Shown here: positions 50,794 through 60,797 of the stretch, piece by piece
How positions within the stretch are numbered: the stretch's first letter is position 1
How the letters are laid out: every line of letters starts with the position of its first letter
NCBI RefSeq assembly: GCF_040811775.1
Contig: NZ_JBFNXW010000004.1
Location: 53,154-117,153 of the forward strand
DNA: 64,000 bases
Direction of reading: 5' to 3'
From: Balneola sp. MJW-20
GTDB lineage: Bacteria; Bacteroidota; Rhodothermia; Balneolales; Balneolaceae
Position numbers and translations under genes: made by a program
Notes under the pieces: model-generated
Database searches by the model: none
What the model saw: the letters and a program-made list of their open reading frames with translations, nothing else
What the model was told of the DNA's origin: nothing

Positions 50794-52524
50794 ATGAGTA
50801 CAACTGAAAATTCTTTAAGTCCCATGCAGCGTTTTATACGACTGCTTAAACCGGATTACGACGAGATCAGGAATGTATATGTATATGCGGTATTTGCCGG
50901 TCTGGTAAGTCTTTCACTCCCGCTGGGTATTCAGGCAATTGTTAACCTTATACAAGGTGGGCAGGTAAGTACAGCCTGGATCGTACTGGTGATATTCGTT
51001 GTATTAGGGGTGGCCGTTGCGGGTATACTACAGATCTTCCAGCTGAGAATCGTGGAGAACCTGCAGCAGCGTATCTTCACCAGAGCTGCTTTTGAGTTTG
51101 CATACCGTATTCCGCGAATTCGTATGGAGTCCTTATACCGTCATTATGCTCCGGAACTGATGAACCGGTTCTTTGACACGATCTCCGTTCAGAAAGGTCT
51201 TTCAAAGATATTGATCGATTTTTCACAGGCAACACTTCAGGTCGTATTCGGACTGATCCTTTTATCATTTTATCATCCCTTTTTTATTGCATTCAGTGTA
51301 ATTCTTGTAGTATTAATCCTCGTGATCTTTCGCTTCACGGCTAAACGCGGACTTGAGACCAGCCTGAAGGAATCCAAGTACAAATACGAAGTAGTGCACT
51401 GGCTGGAAGAAATGGCCCGTACCTATTCCAGTTTTAAACTTGCCGGGCAAACCGATCTGCCTCTGGTGCGAACTAACGGGCTCGCTGAAAACTACCTTGA
51501 AGCCAGAGAGAGTCATTTCCAGGTACTGCTCAGACAGTATTCTCTGATGGTGATATTTAAAGTGATCGTAGCTACCGGACTTCTGGTAGTCGGTAGTATC
51601 CTGGTTATGGAGCAGTTAATGAATATCGGTCAGTTCGTAGCTGCTGAGATCATTATACTTACCATCATCAACTCGGTCGAGAAATTGAACCGAAGCATTG
51701 AAACAGTCTATGACGTTCTGACGGCTTTCGAAAAGATAGGAATGGTAACAGACCTCTCTCTGGATCAGCATAAAGGGATCGATCTGGAGGAGAAGTGTAA
51801 AGACAGCGGACTCGAGGTAGAATTCAACGATGTCATATTCAGGTATCCTGATTATCCAAAAAATACATTGAATGAAATGAGCCTGGTGATCCCGGCAAAA
51901 GAACGATTGCTGATAACGGGTGTAAACGGATCCGGTAAAAGTACATTCCTGCAGATCCTGGCCGGATTATATGATATTCAAAGCGGTCATATCTCATATA
52001 ACGGATTCACCAAAGGTAATATCGATATCAGTTCACTGCGTACAGTGATCGGGGCCTACCTGACCAAAGAGCATCTGTTTCAGGGAACGGTCTTTGAGAA
52101 CATCGCAATGGGAAGGAAGGATGCAACCTTTGAGAATGTACAATGGGCAGTAAATAACCTAGGGCTTTCAGATTTTATTCGGCAAAGTCCGGAGGGTTAC
52201 GACACCATGCTGGACCCTCAGGGAAGAAAATTACCGAGAAGCATCATTCAGAAACTACTTCTTGCAAGAACCATCGTGGTAAAACCCAAGATGCTGATAC
52301 TGGAAGATCCCTTTGAGCACTTATTTGATGAAGAAAAAGAAAGACTGGTTGATTTCCTCGTACGTGAGGAAAACAACTGGAGTATCGTTACGGTCTCTTC
52401 TGATTACTATCTGGCCAGTTGCTGCGACAGGATCGCGATCATGGATGACGGCCGGATATCAGAGATCGGCACTTTTGATGAAATGAAAGATAAAGCACCC
52501 TTAAACACTCAGAATCATGCTTAA
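50794..52524 (+). CDS. Type I exporter ABC protein with degenerate nucleotide-binding motifs
   Basis: 576 residues. About six membrane helices (28-300) and an NBD (340-560). Walker A is intact, GVNGSGKST (376-384). Other motifs are altered: the Q-loop reads AYLTKEHLF (no Gln), the LSGGQ signature is replaced by RKLPRSIIQK (478-487), Walker B ends ILEDPF where ILDEA/P is normal, and the H-loop reads VSSDYYL (no His). The fold is conserved through GTVFENIAMG. It works with the HlyD and TolC proteins encoded next to it to export a substrate across both membranes. Whether ATP hydrolysis is normal is open. It overlaps the HlyD gene by 8 bases. No peptidase C39 domain. Confidence 0.88.
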   Translation: MSTTENSLSPMQRFIRLLKPDYDEIRNVYVYAVFAGLVSLSLPLGIQAIVNLIQGGQVSTAWIVLVIFVVLGVAVAGILQIFQLRIVENLQQRIFTRAAFEFAYRIPRIRMESLYRHYAPELMNRFFDTISVQKGLSKILIDFSQATLQVVFGLILLSFYHPFFIAFSVILVVLILVIFRFTAKRGLETSLKESKYKYEVVHWLEEMARTYSSFKLAGQTDLPLVRTNGLAENYLEARESHFQVLLRQYSLMVIFKVIVATGLLVVGSILVMEQLMNIGQFVAAEIIILTIINSVEKLNRSIETVYDVLTAFEKIGMVTDLSLDQHKGIDLEEKCKDSGLEVEFNDVIFRYPDYPKNTLNEMSLVIPAKERLLITGVNGSGKSTFLQILAGLYDIQSGHISYNGFTKGNIDISSLRTVIGAYLTKEHLFQGTVFENIAMGRKDATFENVQWAVNNLGLSDFIRQSPEGYDTMLDPQGRKLPRSIIQKLLLARTIVVKPKMLILEDPFEHLFDEEKERLVDFLVREENNWSIVTVSSDYYLASCCDRIAIMDDGRISEIGTFDEMKDKAPLNTQNHA

Positions 52525-53878
52525 TATTTCGCCAAACTCTATAAAAGATCAGGTGGATCAGGCCAGGTATTCTGCAATGAACCGGGTCGAACTGAGAAGG
52601 TCCGGTAAAGTAGTTATGCGACTGTTCAGCGGGTTGGGCCTGGTCACGTTACTGATCATGTTTTTACCATGGACACAGAATATCAGGACCGGCGGAAACA
52701 TTACGACGGTAAGACCCGATCAGCGTCCTCAGATGGTGAACTCGGTGATCGCCGGGCGTATCGAGAGATGGTATGTACGTGAAGGAGACTTTGTACAGCA
52801 AGGTGATACCATTCTATATATCTCGGAGATAAAAGATGAATACTTCGATCCGGAACTGCTATCCAGAACCGGACAGCAGCTGGAGGCAAAAGAGGGCTCT
52901 ATGGAGTCTTATGGCAGCAAAGTGGAAGCACTGAATGATCAGATACAGGCATTGGAGCAAGGGCTTATTCTGAAGTTGCAGCAGGCTGAAAATAAGCTGA
53001 TACAGGCACAACTTAAGGTTGTAAGTGATAGTACAGACCTTGAAGCTGCCAAGATCGATTTTCAGATCGCGGATGAGCAGTTCAAGCGAATGCAGGAACT
53101 ATACGATGAAGGTCTTAAATCACTGACCGACTTCGAGAGGAGAAAACTGGCCAGGCAAAAGTCTCAGGCAGAACTAATTTCTAAAGAGAACAAATTACTG
53201 AGTTCAAGAAACGAGCTGATAAATTCGAGAGTGGAGATCAATTCTATTGAGGCCGATTACAAAGATAAGATCGCAAAAGCCAGATCGGAGAAATTTACCG
53301 CACAGTCAAATCTGTTCAATGCCGATGCGGAAGTTACCAAGCTCAGGAATTCATATACCAACTACTCGGTAAGACAGGGATTCTATTATATCACCGCACC
53401 CCAGACCGGCTACGTGACTAAGGCAATACAGGTGGGAATTGGTGAAACGATCAAGGAAGGGGCACAAATCGTCAGCATTATGCCGGCTTTATATGACCTG
53501 GCAGTGGAAATGTACGTTCGTCCCATCGATCTTCCATTGATGGAGATCGGTCAGGAGGTAAGAATACAATTTGATGGCTGGCCAGCGATCGTGTTTTCAG
53601 GATGGCCAAATACCAGCTACGGTACCTACGGAGGAGAGGTATTTGCCATCGACAACTTTATCAGTCCAAACGGAATGTATCGGGTGCTGGTAGCCCCTGA
53701 TCCAAATGATGTGTCATGGCCCAACGCCTTAAGGGTTGGTTCCGGTGCGATCTCAATGGTCTTACTTAAGGAAGTTCCGGTATGGTATGAGCTCTGGCGA
53801 CAGATCAATGGTTTCCCGCCGGATTATTACAAACCATCTCAGGATAATTCTATGGCTGCAGGTGATAGCAAAAAATGA
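52517..53878 (+). CDS. HlyD-family periplasmic adaptor
   Basis: 453 residues. One N-terminal membrane helix (VMRLFSGLGLVTLLIMFLPW). A lipoyl-like half (GRIERWYVREGDFVQQGDTILYI) is followed by long coiled coil (about 120-270, rich in Gln, Glu, Lys) and the second lipoyl half and beta barrel (YITAPQTGYVTKAIQVGIGETIKEGAQIVSIMP). It bridges the ABC protein to the outer-membrane channel. The gene lies between the ABC gene (8-base overlap) and the TolC gene (4-base ATGA overlap), so all three are coupled. Confidence 0.92.
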   Translation: MLNISPNSIKDQVDQARYSAMNRVELRRSGKVVMRLFSGLGLVTLLIMFLPWTQNIRTGGNITTVRPDQRPQMVNSVIAGRIERWYVREGDFVQQGDTILYISEIKDEYFDPELLSRTGQQLEAKEGSMESYGSKVEALNDQIQALEQGLILKLQQAENKLIQAQLKVVSDSTDLEAAKIDFQIADEQFKRMQELYDEGLKSLTDFERRKLARQKSQAELISKENKLLSSRNELINSRVEINSIEADYKDKIAKARSEKFTAQSNLFNADAEVTKLRNSYTNYSVRQGFYYITAPQTGYVTKAIQVGIGETIKEGAQIVSIMPALYDLAVEMYVRPIDLPLMEIGQEVRIQFDGWPAIVFSGWPNTSYGTYGGEVFAIDNFISPNGMYRVLVAPDPNDVSWPNALRVGSGAISMVLLKEVPVWYELWRQINGFPPDYYKPSQDNSMAAGDSKK

Positions 53879-55329
53879 TGAGAATTTTAAGATCCATATT
53901 ATTTCAATTATCAAGTTGCCTGATGGTGCTAAGTATTGCGATGGTTCTTTGCACGATTCCCGTTCATGCCCAGGAAATTCCCGGTATTCTGTATCCGGAA
54001 GAGTTTCTTGAGATCGTGAAAAAACATCACCCTGTAGCCGTACAGGCTGATCTTCAACCTCAGAGAGGAAGTGCGAGTGTACTCATGGCCAGAGGTGGCT
54101 TTGAGCCAAAAGTATATACCGATATTGCCCGCAAATATTTTAAAGAACAGGAATATTATCAGCTTATCGATGCCGGACTTAAAATTCCAACCTGGTTTGG
54201 CATGGAACTAAAGGCAGGCTATGAGCAAAATACCGGGGTCTTTTTAAATCCCGAGAATAATACTTCCGGAGGAGGATTATGGTATGCCGGGGTTAATATT
54301 CCTATCGGTCAGGGACTTTTTATTGATGAGCGAAGAGCTCAGCTGAGGAAAGCGCGTCTGTATCAGAGTATGACGGAGGCAGACCGGCAGATCATTTTAA
54401 ATGAGTTGCTGCTGGAAGCCGGAGAGGCATACTGGAACTGGTTTTTCGCCCATCATGCTAACAACACTTATGAAACGGCTCTGCAATTAGCTGAACAGCG
54501 GCTGAGGGCCGTAAGGGATGGTGCCAGACTTGGAGATCTGCCGGCGATAGACACGCTGGAAGCAGGAATTCAGGTACAGAATCGTCAGCTTGCTTTGGAG
54601 CAGGCTAAGCTTGATCTGAAAAATGCAGAAGCTTTGCTGGGCGTATATATGTGGGCTGAGGGTATCGTTCCCCTTGAACTGGACAGTTTATCTGTCCCTG
54701 TAACGATGGATTATGTGAACCAGGAGCTGAGCGACAGTTTGATGACCCGTAGCGCCACTGAACTGATCAGTGATCATCCTGAACTGCGAAATGTAAGTTT
54801 TAAGATCGAGCAGTTAAGGGTTGACCGCAGATGGAAAGTAGAGCAGTTCAAACCCAGTCTGAACCTGAGCTTTAACCCGCTTATGGAAGCAGACGGGAAC
54901 CCCGTTGCCGGTTTTTCTCCGGAAAATTATAAAGCCGGCCTTACTTTTAGCATGCCGATCTTATTCAGAAAAGAAAGAGGGGGACTCCGTGAAGCCGACA
55001 TCAAGATCCGTGAAACGGAATTACAGCAGCTGAATAAAAGACAGACTTTGACATTTAAGTTTATCAACTCATTGAATGAATTATCTACTTCATATGAGCA
55101 GATTGGACTTTATTCGCAGACAGTACTGGACTATCAGCGGCTGCTGGATGGAGAGCGAAGAAAATTTAATACCGGCGAAAGTTCTTTATTTCTGGTCAAT
55201 TCCCGGGAAAGCAGTTATATCAATGCCAGGATTAAACTGATCGAACTGAAGTCGAAGAATAATATGGCCCTGCTAAAGTCCCTTTACAGCCTTGGAAAGC
55301 TGCCTGAAAGTAAATTTACAACACTCTGA
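53875..55329 (+). CDS. TolC-family outer-membrane efflux protein
   Basis: 484 residues. Residues 1-33 are a signal peptide ending VHAQ. Two OEP repeats with long amphipathic helices: LLLEAGEAYWNWFFAHHANNTYETALQLAEQRL and a second half around FKFINSLNELSTSYEQIGLYSQ, with AEINPL-like beta segments between (GMELKAGYEQNTGVFLNPENN). It is the trimeric outer-membrane exit duct for the ABC/HlyD pair encoded upstream. It is the last gene of the operon. The substrate of the system is unknown; no small candidate peptide gene is seen within the operon. Confidence 0.92.
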   Translation: MMRILRSILFQLSSCLMVLSIAMVLCTIPVHAQEIPGILYPEEFLEIVKKHHPVAVQADLQPQRGSASVLMARGGFEPKVYTDIARKYFKEQEYYQLIDAGLKIPTWFGMELKAGYEQNTGVFLNPENNTSGGGLWYAGVNIPIGQGLFIDERRAQLRKARLYQSMTEADRQIILNELLLEAGEAYWNWFFAHHANNTYETALQLAEQRLRAVRDGARLGDLPAIDTLEAGIQVQNRQLALEQAKLDLKNAEALLGVYMWAEGIVPLELDSLSVPVTMDYVNQELSDSLMTRSATELISDHPELRNVSFKIEQLRVDRRWKVEQFKPSLNLSFNPLMEADGNPVAGFSPENYKAGLTFSMPILFRKERGGLREADIKIRETELQQLNKRQTLTFKFINSLNELSTSYEQIGLYSQTVLDYQRLLDGERRKFNTGESSLFLVNSRESSYINARIKLIELKSKNNMALLKSLYSLGKLPESKFTTL

Positions 55330-55346
55330 GGTGCCATTCACAGAAC

Positions 55347-55559
55347 TCAGGATTCAGGATTTGTTTTGCAGGTATTAATACCAAAGGGTGCATAAAGAGG
55401 GCAAAAGCTCACAAGGCTGGTGAGTAAAAAGATCCCTGCAAAGACCAGCATTATGATACCTATGGTGCCGGTTACGGTTCCGCTGAAGTACAACAGGCCT
55501 GCAATCAGAGCAATTATTGTTCGGAGTACTCGGTCGGTATTACCCATGTTCTTCTTCAT
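55347..55559 (-). CDS. DUF2892 small membrane protein
   Basis: 70 residues with two membrane helices (IIALIAGLLYFSG and IGIIMLVFAGIFLLTSLV) and the family ending FCPLYAPFGINTC. The N-terminus KKNMGNTDRVLR is the usual DUF2892 lead-in. It is an inner-membrane protein of unknown function; relatives are fused to rhodanese in YgaP. It is monocistronic and convergent with the exporter operon (17 bases apart). Confidence 0.88.
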   Translation of the reverse strand: MKKNMGNTDRVLRTIIALIAGLLYFSGTVTGTIGIIMLVFAGIFLLTSLVSFCPLYAPFGINTCKTNPES

Positions 55560-55645
55560 AATGCTTCTTTTTGTTGTGATTTATTCACGCTTGGAAATAA
55601 TTAAGCATAATTATCCCAAAAATTCTGAAGAAAATGTGAATTCGG

Positions 55646-56560
55646 CTAAACTTCTTCAGGTGCTTCAATTCGTTCGTACAAGTTATGGATGCCCAGTATG
55701 GTAACCCCAAAGAACACCGCTACGACGATCAGGGCAGTATTGAGTAGTCCTTCAGTCCCAAACGAGATCTTGATCAGTATAGTGGATATAATAAATCCGG
55801 AATTCCGTATGACCTTGCTGAACTGGTCTGTATGGATAAAGGAAAAGAGCAACAGAACCACATCGGTGAGTATCAGAACCGTAAAAAATTCATCAAAGAA
55901 TATTTTGTTGAGGTCTTTCAGCCCATAGATAACCGTTTCTGTCGAGAGAAAAGTGTCAAAGGCCCATTGCCCAAAACTGTAGAGTGCCAGGAGCAGGAAT
56001 ACGGGCACCAGTGCAATACTGATATAGTGCTTCATTTTAATGAACTGCTGAATATTAGGGCTGACCACATCCTGTTCAGTATTTTCAGTCGTGTTGCTCC
56101 TCTTATTAAGTAGCAGGAAGCAAAAGATCAGCAGAAAGAGAATAATAGTGGCCGATAGATCATAGGTAAATTGCAGGTCATTCTGTATCTGGAACCAGTT
56201 AGGACTTAATTCAAGGTTCCCAAGATCCTTGAACACCCTTCGGATTACGATCAGCGTGATGATCTCATATTGTTTGCCGATATAGATCGTAATGGACTGT
56301 GGCAGATAATAGATCAGCAGGTAGACTTCATAAATAAGAATAAATGAAAATGGGGTATAGATTGCTGAAATAGGACTTTGGAACAGTGAAGCTTCTGCCC
56401 CGATCTCAAGAATTCCGGCGCTATTCAAAAAGATCAGAGCGAGATGGATCACAAAACTGATGATCGATATGTATATGATCAGTTTTTCGCCACGTTCTTT
56501 TGTTTGCTCCGATAGCAAACGGTTGTGCAGTCTGTAGTACAGTGGCTTAGTCTCTTCCAA
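55646..56560 (-). CDS. Multi-pass membrane protein of unknown function
   Basis: 304 residues with about seven hydrophobic helices (for example IIYISIISFVIHLALIFL, ILIYEVYLLIYYLP, ATIILFLLIFCFLLL, LVPVFLLLALYSFGQWAF, VLILTDVVLLLF, ALIVVAVFFGVTILGI). A cytoplasmic loop (KRSNTTENTEQDVVSPNIQQFIKMKH) divides the halves. The N-terminus is LYYRLHNRLLSEQTKERGEKL. No motif I recognise; some small membrane receptors or channels look similar. It is not closely linked to neighbours, 86 bases from the DUF2892 gene. Confidence 0.7.
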   Translation of the reverse strand: MEETKPLYYRLHNRLLSEQTKERGEKLIIYISIISFVIHLALIFLNSAGILEIGAEASLFQSPISAIYTPFSFILIYEVYLLIYYLPQSITIYIGKQYEIITLIVIRRVFKDLGNLELSPNWFQIQNDLQFTYDLSATIILFLLIFCFLLLNKRSNTTENTEQDVVSPNIQQFIKMKHYISIALVPVFLLLALYSFGQWAFDTFLSTETVIYGLKDLNKIFFDEFFTVLILTDVVLLLFSFIHTDQFSKVIRNSGFIISTILIKISFGTEGLLNTALIVVAVFFGVTILGIHNLYERIEAPEEV

Positions 56561-56703
56561 AATTCAGGTTATTCATCAGTAGTTGATATTGCTAACTATA
56601 AGAGGGCGAGAATCGTTTAGCAGGTTATTTCACAACGTATGATGAGTTCTGAATAATTAACCTTATCTTACTTAGCTGTAGAATTTTACAATTTAATAGA
56701 GGA

Positions 56704-58524
56704 ATGAATATCAGTATCAGAAATATCGCCATCATTGCACACGTAGATCATGGCAAAACAACATTGGTCGACCAGATCTTAAAGCAAAGCGGCACCTTTA
56801 GAGAAAATCAAACAGTTGAAGACCGGGTTATGGATTCCGGAGACCTCGAGAAAGAAAGAGGGATCACTATCAGTTCCAAGAACACGGCAGTGAACTGGAA
56901 AGACACGAAGATCAATATCGTGGATACTCCCGGTCACGCAGATTTCGGGGGAGAAGTAGAGCGAATTCTGAAAATGGTGAACGGAGTAATATTGCTGGTA
57001 GATGCTGCAGAAGGCCCTCTGCCCCAGACAAAGTTCGTACTGCGTAAATCACTGAGCCTTGGCTATAAACCTATTGTGGTGATCAATAAGATCGACCGGA
57101 AAGATGCACGCCCAGATGCGGTTCTGAATGAGATATTTGACCTCTTTGTAATGCTGGATGCCACTAATGAGCAACTGGATTTCCCGGTGTTATACGCCAT
57201 TGCCAAAGAAGGGATCGCCAAAGAAAACCTGGAAGATGAGGGAACGGATCTCTCACCACTGATGGATACCATTGTTGATCATGTGCCCGAGCCTGACCGC
57301 AACATCGAAGAGCCTTTTAAGATGCTGGTCAGCAGTATTGACTGGAACGACTATGTAGGAAGGATCGCCGTAGGAAGAGTGGAACAGGGAAGCATCAAAG
57401 TAAATAAAGAAGTTGCTCTTCTTGACTCTCAGGGAGACCTGAAAGAGAAAGCCAGAGCTACAAAACTCTTTACCTTCAGCGGATTACAGCGGGAGCCCGT
57501 TGAGCAGGCAGAAGCCGGCGATATTATTGCCTTGGCCGGGTACGAGGATGTGAATATCGGAGACACATTAACCGATACTGCAGACATGACCCCTATGGTT
57601 TATATGGATCTGGATCAGCCAACGATCGCCATGTATTTCCGCGTTAATAATTCGCCCTTTGCAGGTCTTGAAGGGGATTATGTGACTTCCAATCAGCTTA
57701 AAGATCGTTTGTACCGGGAAGTGAGAACCAATGTGGCTATGAGAGTCGAGCAGACCGAAAGTCCGGATATATATAAAGTCTCCGGACGTGGTGAACTGCA
57801 GATGGCAATTCTGATAGAGACCATGAGAAGGGAAGGATATGAGTTTTCAGTATCCCGCCCGGAAGTACTCTTCCGTGAGAATGATGGTATTACCTATGAG
57901 CCTTTTGAGGAAGTAGTGATCGATGTTCATCAGGATTACAGTAACCGGGTGATCGATAATATCCAGCAGCGTAAAGGGATTATGACTTCTATGAGCCAGG
58001 AAGGAGAGAACAACCGGATCGTATTCCGCGTGCCCTCCCGTGGACTTATCGGATTCAGAGGGGAGATGCTTACGGAAACCAGAGGTACAGGGATCATGCA
58101 CCAGCAGTTTGATGGTTATGAGCCTTTTGCCGGAGAGATCCCGGGCCGTACCCGTGGCGCACTGATCGCCCTGGAAAAAGGAGACGTTACTTCCTATGCA
58201 CTGGAAGGAATTCAGGACCGGGGTCAGTTCTTTGTGAAGCCCGGTGATAAAGTATATGCAGGGCAGGTAGTGGGTGTGAATAACAGAAGCGACGATATGA
58301 TCGTGAATGTTGCCAAGAAAAAGAACCTGACCAATCACCGTGCAACTCAGACGGCAGATGCAGTAAAGCTGAATCAGGCCAAAGATATGAGCCTTGAACA
58401 GTGTATAGAGTTTATCGACAATGATGAGCTGATGGAAGTAACTCCGGTAAGTCTGCGGATCCGCAAGACCTATCTGGATCATAACGAAAGAAAGCGTCAG
58501 GAAAAGAAAAAAGCTGAAGCGTAG
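56704..58524 (+). CDS. typA: Ribosome-associated GTPase TypA/BipA
   Basis: 606 residues. GTPase motifs: G1 AHVDHGKTTL (11-20 region), G2 with ERGITI, G3 DTPGHADFGGEV, G4 NKIDR. EF-G-like domains II, III and V follow, then the TypA-specific C-terminal domain (GALIALEKGDVTSYALEGIQDRGQFFVKPGDKVYAGQ). It binds the ribosome and matters at low temperature and under stress. The start ATG is preceded by AGAGGA. It is monocistronic and convergent with recG. Confidence 0.95.
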   Translation: MNISIRNIAIIAHVDHGKTTLVDQILKQSGTFRENQTVEDRVMDSGDLEKERGITISSKNTAVNWKDTKINIVDTPGHADFGGEVERILKMVNGVILLVDAAEGPLPQTKFVLRKSLSLGYKPIVVINKIDRKDARPDAVLNEIFDLFVMLDATNEQLDFPVLYAIAKEGIAKENLEDEGTDLSPLMDTIVDHVPEPDRNIEEPFKMLVSSIDWNDYVGRIAVGRVEQGSIKVNKEVALLDSQGDLKEKARATKLFTFSGLQREPVEQAEAGDIIALAGYEDVNIGDTLTDTADMTPMVYMDLDQPTIAMYFRVNNSPFAGLEGDYVTSNQLKDRLYREVRTNVAMRVEQTESPDIYKVSGRGELQMAILIETMRREGYEFSVSRPEVLFRENDGITYEPFEEVVIDVHQDYSNRVIDNIQQRKGIMTSMSQEGENNRIVFRVPSRGLIGFRGEMLTETRGTGIMHQQFDGYEPFAGEIPGRTRGALIALEKGDVTSYALEGIQDRGQFFVKPGDKVYAGQVVGVNNRSDDMIVNVAKKKNLTNHRATQTADAVKLNQAKDMSLEQCIEFIDNDELMEVTPVSLRIRKTYLDHNERKRQEKKKAEA

Positions 58525-58609
58525 GTTCGTTAATTGTGTAATTATGATGGAGGCTCTAAGATTCGGACGAGCTTGAAGTGACTACGCAATACTCCGGACT
58601 CTTGGCTAC

Positions 58610-60679
58610 TTACCCCATCCCGTAGAATTCTGCCTTCTTTGCAAAGTAGGGTTCAAACACTTTTCGGAGAGCCAGATGGTTCTCAGAGGAAAGGGTGGGA
58701 TCTTCAGCCAGTAGCTCCCGGGCTTCCTCTTTAGCCCGGGCCAGAATGAATTGATCCTCAACAATATCGGCTACCCTGAAATCGGGCAGGCCGCTTTGTT
58801 TGGTTCCAAGAAAGTCGCCCGGGCCTCTGAGTTTGAGATCGGCTTCCGCAATTCTAAACCCGTCATTGGTTTCTTCCATGGTCTTAAGCCGGAAAGCTCC
58901 GGCCTTGCTGACCTTTACATCCGGCATCAGGATGCAATAACTTTGCCGTTCTCCCCGGCCGATTCTGCCCCGGAGCTGATGCAGCTGAGATAAACCGAAT
59001 CGCTCTGCATGTTCTATGATCATGACCGATGCGTTGGGCACATCTACACCTACTTCTATCACAGTAGTAGAAACCAGGATCTGTATCTCATTATTAATGA
59101 ATTGCTGCATGACCGCATCTTTCTCTTCAGATTTCATCCTTCCGTGAAGCAAACCCACTCCAAAATCGGGAAACCGTTTTCGGATCTTCTCAAAACCGGC
59201 TGTGGCATCCTTAAGGTCCATCTTTTCGGATTCCTCAACCAGAGGATACACTACATATGCCTGCCCGCCGTCCCTGATCTCCTGTTCAACAAAATTGAAT
59301 ACGTCCTCTTTCTTTTTGTGGGATCGTATGGCAGTCCGGATCGCTTTTCGGCCGGCCGGCATATCACGGATGACCGATACATCCAGGTCGGCATACACCG
59401 TCATCGCCAGAGACCTTGGGATCGGAGTCGCACTCATCACGAGCATATGCGGATGATCCCCCTTATTCAGCAGGTCATATCTTTGCTGCACTCCGAATCG
59501 GTGCTGTTCGTCAATTACTGCAAGGCCGAGGTCATGAAAGCGTACATCTTCCTGAATAATAGCATGCGTTCCGACTACAATATTGCAGAGCCCGCCTTCG
59601 AGTGCGGTAAGAATGTCTTGTCTCAGAGCCGGTTTTTGTGATCCGACCAGTAAGCGAACATTTATATTCATGCCTTTCAGCTGATCTTCCAGTGTACGAT
59701 AATGTTGTTCAGCCAGTATTTCAGTTGGAGCCAGCAGGGCAGCCTGATATCCGTTATCCAGGGCCATCAGCATTGCGCCGATCGATACTACAGTTTTTCC
59801 GGCGCCCACATCGCCTTGTATCAGACGGTTCATCTGCGAACCGGATTGTACGTCTTTCTTTATATCAGCAAGGGCGATCTTCTGCCCATCCGTCAGTTCG
59901 AAGGGCAGCTGCTCATTGAAATATTTTTTAGTGTATCCGCTGAGCGTGCTGAATATTTTTCCGCTCGCTCTTTCTTTTACGGTGTGATGGATCTTTTCCA
60001 TACTGAGTTCAAACAGAAACAATTCTTCAAACTTAAATCGCTGCAGTGCATTCTTATGGTCATTATGATTGTCCGGGAAATGGATAAGCTCGTATGCTTC
60101 CTGTCTTTCTTTAAAACCGTGTTTGCTGAGAAGGTTGTCTGGTAAAAACTCAGGGATCTGTTTTCTGCGGAGTATTTCCCGGATCCAGTTTTGTATCATA
60201 TTACTGTTGATCCTTGCCTTGCTGAATTCTTTTGATCCGGGGTAGATAGGCACGATCCTGGAAAAGGAGCTAAGATCTCCTTCGGATGAGATCTTGTCTA
60301 CTTCAGGATGAGCCATAGAGATAGAACGGCCATATCTTTTGGCCTGACCAAAGAAGGCCACGGTCTCTCCTTCTTTGAAAGCCTTGCGGAAATATGAAGC
60401 TCCTCTGAACCAAACCCCTTTTACGGTTCCCGTGTCGTCCTCAATATGTATTTCGAGACGCTTTTTGTTTCCGTAACCAGCCATTTCAATATCGATGATC
60501 TTTCCGGCTACCGTTACTTCTTCTCCGCTACCCATGAGGTGTCCCATCTTCATGGTGTTGGAGCGGTCGAGATAACGACGGGGAAAAAAGTGAAGCAGAT
60601 CCCCTGCAGACCGGATGCCTTCAGAGCTTAAAGCAGCCAGTCTTTTTTCGCTAAGTCCTTTAAGGTGTATTAGTTTCAA
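58610..60679 (-). CDS. recG: ATP-dependent DNA helicase RecG (TTG start)
   Basis: 689 residues. It remodels stalled forks and Holliday-type junctions. The wedge/OB domain (about 50-150) is followed by the helicase core: QGDVGAGKTVVSIGAM (Walker A), VIDEQHRFGVQQR (motif II), MSATPIPRSLAMT, VIEVGVDVPNASVMIIEHAERFGLSQLHQLRGRIGRG. The start codon is TTG at 60679; the first ATG (residue 43) would cut the conserved LKGLSEKRLAALSSEGI lead helix, so TTG is chosen. It is divergent from the str operon. Confidence 0.94.
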   Translation of the reverse strand: MKLIHLKGLSEKRLAALSSEGIRSAGDLLHFFPRRYLDRSNTMKMGHLMGSGEEVTVAGKIIDIEMAGYGNKKRLEIHIEDDTGTVKGVWFRGASYFRKAFKEGETVAFFGQAKRYGRSISMAHPEVDKISSEGDLSSFSRIVPIYPGSKEFSKARINSNMIQNWIREILRRKQIPEFLPDNLLSKHGFKERQEAYELIHFPDNHNDHKNALQRFKFEELFLFELSMEKIHHTVKERASGKIFSTLSGYTKKYFNEQLPFELTDGQKIALADIKKDVQSGSQMNRLIQGDVGAGKTVVSIGAMLMALDNGYQAALLAPTEILAEQHYRTLEDQLKGMNINVRLLVGSQKPALRQDILTALEGGLCNIVVGTHAIIQEDVRFHDLGLAVIDEQHRFGVQQRYDLLNKGDHPHMLVMSATPIPRSLAMTVYADLDVSVIRDMPAGRKAIRTAIRSHKKKEDVFNFVEQEIRDGGQAYVVYPLVEESEKMDLKDATAGFEKIRKRFPDFGVGLLHGRMKSEEKDAVMQQFINNEIQILVSTTVIEVGVDVPNASVMIIEHAERFGLSQLHQLRGRIGRGERQSYCILMPDVKVSKAGAFRLKTMEETNDGFRIAEADLKLRGPGDFLGTKQSGLPDFRVADIVEDQFILARAKEEARELLAEDPTLSSENHLALRKVFEPYFAKKAEFYGMG

Positions 60680-60797
60680 TTGATATAGTTATATATATCG
60701 GTTAATCTATTTTTAAGTCAAATTTAGGGTGTTTTTCCACACTAAACGAGCCTTTTTCAACAATTCGGATCTATTCGGTATTTAATACTACAAAATA

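Noticed and set aside
57847..58482. 211-codon minus-strand open frame inside typA
   Set aside because: Antisense to the conserved C-terminal domains of TypA; no sign of coding constraint of its own.
59009..59641. 210-codon plus-strand open frame inside recG
   Set aside because: Antisense to helicase motifs of RecG; composition is explained by the RecG frame.
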